DNA of 8,665 nt from the NCBI GenBank assembly GCA_023245435.1, contig JAHFKH010000011.1, forward strand, positions 12,768 to 21,432, given 5' to 3'. Below are positions 7,157 through 8,665 of this stretch, in pieces. The notes under the pieces are model-generated. The model searched no databases. It was not told the DNA's origin and saw only the letters and a list, made by a program, of their open reading frames with translations. Positions within the stretch are counted from its first letter, which is position 1. Each line of letters opens with the position of its first letter. The translations under genes and the position numbers were made by a program. This DNA is from Candidatus Shapirobacteria bacterium. GTDB lineage: Bacteria > Patescibacteriota > Microgenomatia > UBA12405.

Positions 7157-8641
7157 ATGAAAAACAATAAAATAAAAATTTCCATTTCGTATCCACCTTT
7201 AATTAATTCAAAAGGCAACGCATTTTTAGGTCAAAATCGTCAATTTCAGTGGACCAATACTGGCAATGTTATTTTACCCGTTATACCTGCCTATGGCGCC
7301 ACAGCTTTAAAACAACTAGGTTATAAAATTTTGTGGGATGATGCAATAGCAGAAAAAATTTCATATGATAATTGGCTTAAACGAATCATAAAATTCAAGC
7401 CAAACATAATTTTTATTGAATCAAAAACGCCTGTCATCAAACGTCACTGGGAAATTATCAATCAACTCAAAAGTCTATCCTTAAAAATTAAAAATTATAA
7501 ATTAAAAATTGTTCTGATGGGAGATCATGTTACCGCCTTGCCAGAAGAATCGCTTTTACATTCAAATGTAGATTATGTCATCACTGGCGGCGATTATGAT
7601 TTTATGATGTTAAATTTAGTTGATCATATTTATCACCAGAAAAAACTAGAACCAGGAGTATATTATCGTCAAAAATCAGAAATAATAAATTCCGGTAAAT
7701 TTGCCCTAAAACACCATAACTTAGACACTTTACCTATAATTGACCGTAAATTAACCAATTGGAAAATTTATGGATATCAAAATACTAATTTCAAGTACAA
7801 GCCAGCCGCCTACATTATGACCGGGCGTGATTGTTGGTGGGGAAAATGCACTTTTTGCAGTTGGACTACTACTCACCCCGGTAACACTTTTCGCAATTTT
7901 TCAGTTGCACATACAATCAAAGAACTAAAATATTTATCTTCTTTGGGGATTAAAGAAGTTTTTGATGATGCTGGTACGCTTCCTATCGGTCCGTGGCTAA
8001 AAGAATTTTGTGAACAAATGATAAGTACCGGTCTTAATAAAAAAATAGTATTTGGCTGCAATATGCGATTTGGTGCCTTAAATCAAGAGCAATACAATTT
8101 AATGGGTAAAGCCGGATTTAGATTTATATTATATGGACTTGAGTCAAGCAATCAAAACACTTTAAATCATATTTTAAAAAATACTAAGGTAGAAGATTCG
8201 CGCAAAACTTTAATTATGGCCAAAAAAGCAGGTTTGCAACCACATTTAACTATTATGGTAGGATATCCCTGGGAAAGTAAAAATGATGCCATTACCACCC
8301 TCAATGAGGCTCGATCTTTATTTCAAGATGGACTAGCCGATAGTATGCAAGCCACTATTATTGTGCCTTATCCAGGCACACCACTATTTGCTGAATGTAA
8401 AAAAAATAATTGGCTCAAAAGCAAAGATTGGAATGACTATGATATGCGTTTACCCGTTATGAAATCACCAATATCAGATAAAGAACAACTAGAACTAGTT
8501 CATGGACTATTTTATGGAGTCCTGACACCCAAGTTTTTATGGCGTAAAATAACCAGTATCAGAAATATAGACGATATTTCATATCTTTTTAATTATGCCT
8601 TTAAATATCTCCAAAAACTCCGCGATTTTCCCAAAAATTAG
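7157..8641 (+). CDS. B12-binding-domain radical SAM protein, function unknown, CX4CX2C cluster motif
   Basis: Predicted 494-residue soluble protein. Residues 1-160 look like a cobalamin-binding Rossmann domain of the BchE/methyltransferase type: YPPLINSKG near the start, ATALKQLGYKILWDDA (48-63), KPNIIFIES and MGDHVTALPEESL (121-133), close to the usual GGPH-TALPEE pattern. The radical SAM core follows, with C226, C231 and C234 in CWWGKCTFCSW. The first spacing is four residues instead of the canonical three. Later core motifs are FDDAGT (269-274), YGLESSNQNTL (326-336), GYPWES (369-374) and VPYPGTPLF (403-411). Relatives perform radical methylations, cyclisations or lipid modifications; the substrate here is unknown, though the setting suggests a sugar or lipid of the surface glycan. 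A short Lys/Ile/Asn-rich stretch (LKIKNYKLKI, 109-118) looks like an insertion. ATG 7157 follows a 31-bp gap without a Shine-Dalgarno. Confidence 0.85.
   Translation: MKNNKIKISISYPPLINSKGNAFLGQNRQFQWTNTGNVILPVIPAYGATALKQLGYKILWDDAIAEKISYDNWLKRIIKFKPNIIFIESKTPVIKRHWEIINQLKSLSLKIKNYKLKIVLMGDHVTALPEESLLHSNVDYVITGGDYDFMMLNLVDHIYHQKKLEPGVYYRQKSEIINSGKFALKHHNLDTLPIIDRKLTNWKIYGYQNTNFKYKPAAYIMTGRDCWWGKCTFCSWTTTHPGNTFRNFSVAHTIKELKYLSSLGIKEVFDDAGTLPIGPWLKEFCEQMISTGLNKKIVFGCNMRFGALNQEQYNLMGKAGFRFILYGLESSNQNTLNHILKNTKVEDSRKTLIMAKKAGLQPHLTIMVGYPWESKNDAITTLNEARSLFQDGLADSMQATIIVPYPGTPLFAECKKNNWLKSKDWNDYDMRLPVMKSPISDKEQLELVHGLFYGVLTPKFLWRKITSIRNIDDISYLFNYAFKYLQKLRDFPKN
7481..7510 (+). repeat. Short A/T direct repeat inside the radical SAM gene
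   Basis: ATTAAAAATT occurs at 7487-7496 and again at 7501-7510, separated by ATAA, with a related TTAAAAATT at 7481-7489. It encodes the repetitive peptide LKIKNYKLKI between a helix and the strand leading to MGDH in the B12-binding domain. Replication slippage or a small insertion would explain it. The reading frame is intact. Confidence 0.45.
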
Positions 8642-8665
8642 TTTTATCATTCCCACCCTTAATTC
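8595..8665 (+). CDS. Glycosyltransferase family 2, N-terminal fragment (runs off the window)
   Basis: A new frame opens with ATG 8595 inside the 3' end of the radical SAM gene and is still open at the window edge. Its 23 complete codons end in PKISFIIPTLN, the standard first beta strand and loop of a GT2 GT-A domain; the same pattern (KISVAMATLN) starts the GT2 at 3571. A TAG at 8568-8570 closes the frame upstream and no other ATG, GTG or TTG lies between 8595 and the motif, so this start is well supported. The overlap with the previous gene is 47 nt, the longest in the window. Only the family can be inferred; specificity and length are unknown. Confidence 0.72.
   Translation, partial: MPLNISKNSAIFPKISFIIPTLN

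Noticed and set aside
7873..8061. 62-codon minus-strand frame
   Set aside because: It lies wholly within the conserved radical SAM core on the opposite strand, with no recognisable motif or ribosome-binding site; it is a shadow.

Overview
The window is one tightly packed, plus-strand block of cell-surface glycan genes from a very A+T-rich bacterial genome (roughly 70 % A+T by eye). Eight genes plus the first 71 bases of a ninth fill practically all of it. The only real intergenic gap is 31 bp (7126-7156), so no gene-free stretch exceeds 300 bases. TGA is used as a stop (3572-3574, 7123-7125), so the code is standard rather than the TGA=Gly code of Gracilibacteria/SR1. The compact proteins rich in Lys, Asn, Ile and Tyr, the stacked ArnT/PMT-like glycosyltransferases and the absence of Shine-Dalgarno motifs before every start suggest a Candidate Phyla Radiation (Patescibacteria) organism, perhaps Microgenomates. 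That placement is inference from style; no marker gene is present.

Layout. Positions 3-551, 544-2073 and 2057-3574 hold three tandem paralogous GT-C membrane glycosyltransferases (GT39/ArnT-like), the first cut by the window edge. Then come a WaaE/KdtX-like GT2 (3571-4356), an MtfB-like GT4 (4343-5413), a DPM1/ALG5-like polyprenyl-phosphate sugar synthase (5400-6206) and a GT2 with a membrane-embedded C-terminus (6208-7125). After the 31-bp gap comes a B12-binding-type radical SAM protein (7157-8641). A new GT2 opens inside its 3' end (8595 onward). Junctions overlap by 8, 17, 4, 14 and 14 nt, are separated by 1 nt and then 31 nt, and overlap again by 47 nt, so translational coupling is likely.

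How they may work together (inference). The cytoplasmic GT2 and GT4 enzymes would build a glycan on a lipid carrier. The DPM1/ALG5-like enzyme would charge a polyprenyl phosphate with a single sugar. The GT-C enzymes would use such lipid-phosphate sugars on the outer face of the membrane to decorate a glycan, lipid or protein. The radical SAM enzyme may methylate or otherwise modify a sugar or lipid of the same product.

Points to check further are a non-canonical CX4CX2C cluster motif in the radical SAM protein, a possible leaderless promoter with a perfect 7-bp inverted repeat just before that gene, a DAGME sequence where the DPM1-like enzyme should carry DXD, and a 25-nt A/C/T-rich repeat shared (23/25) by two unrelated genes in the same reading frame.
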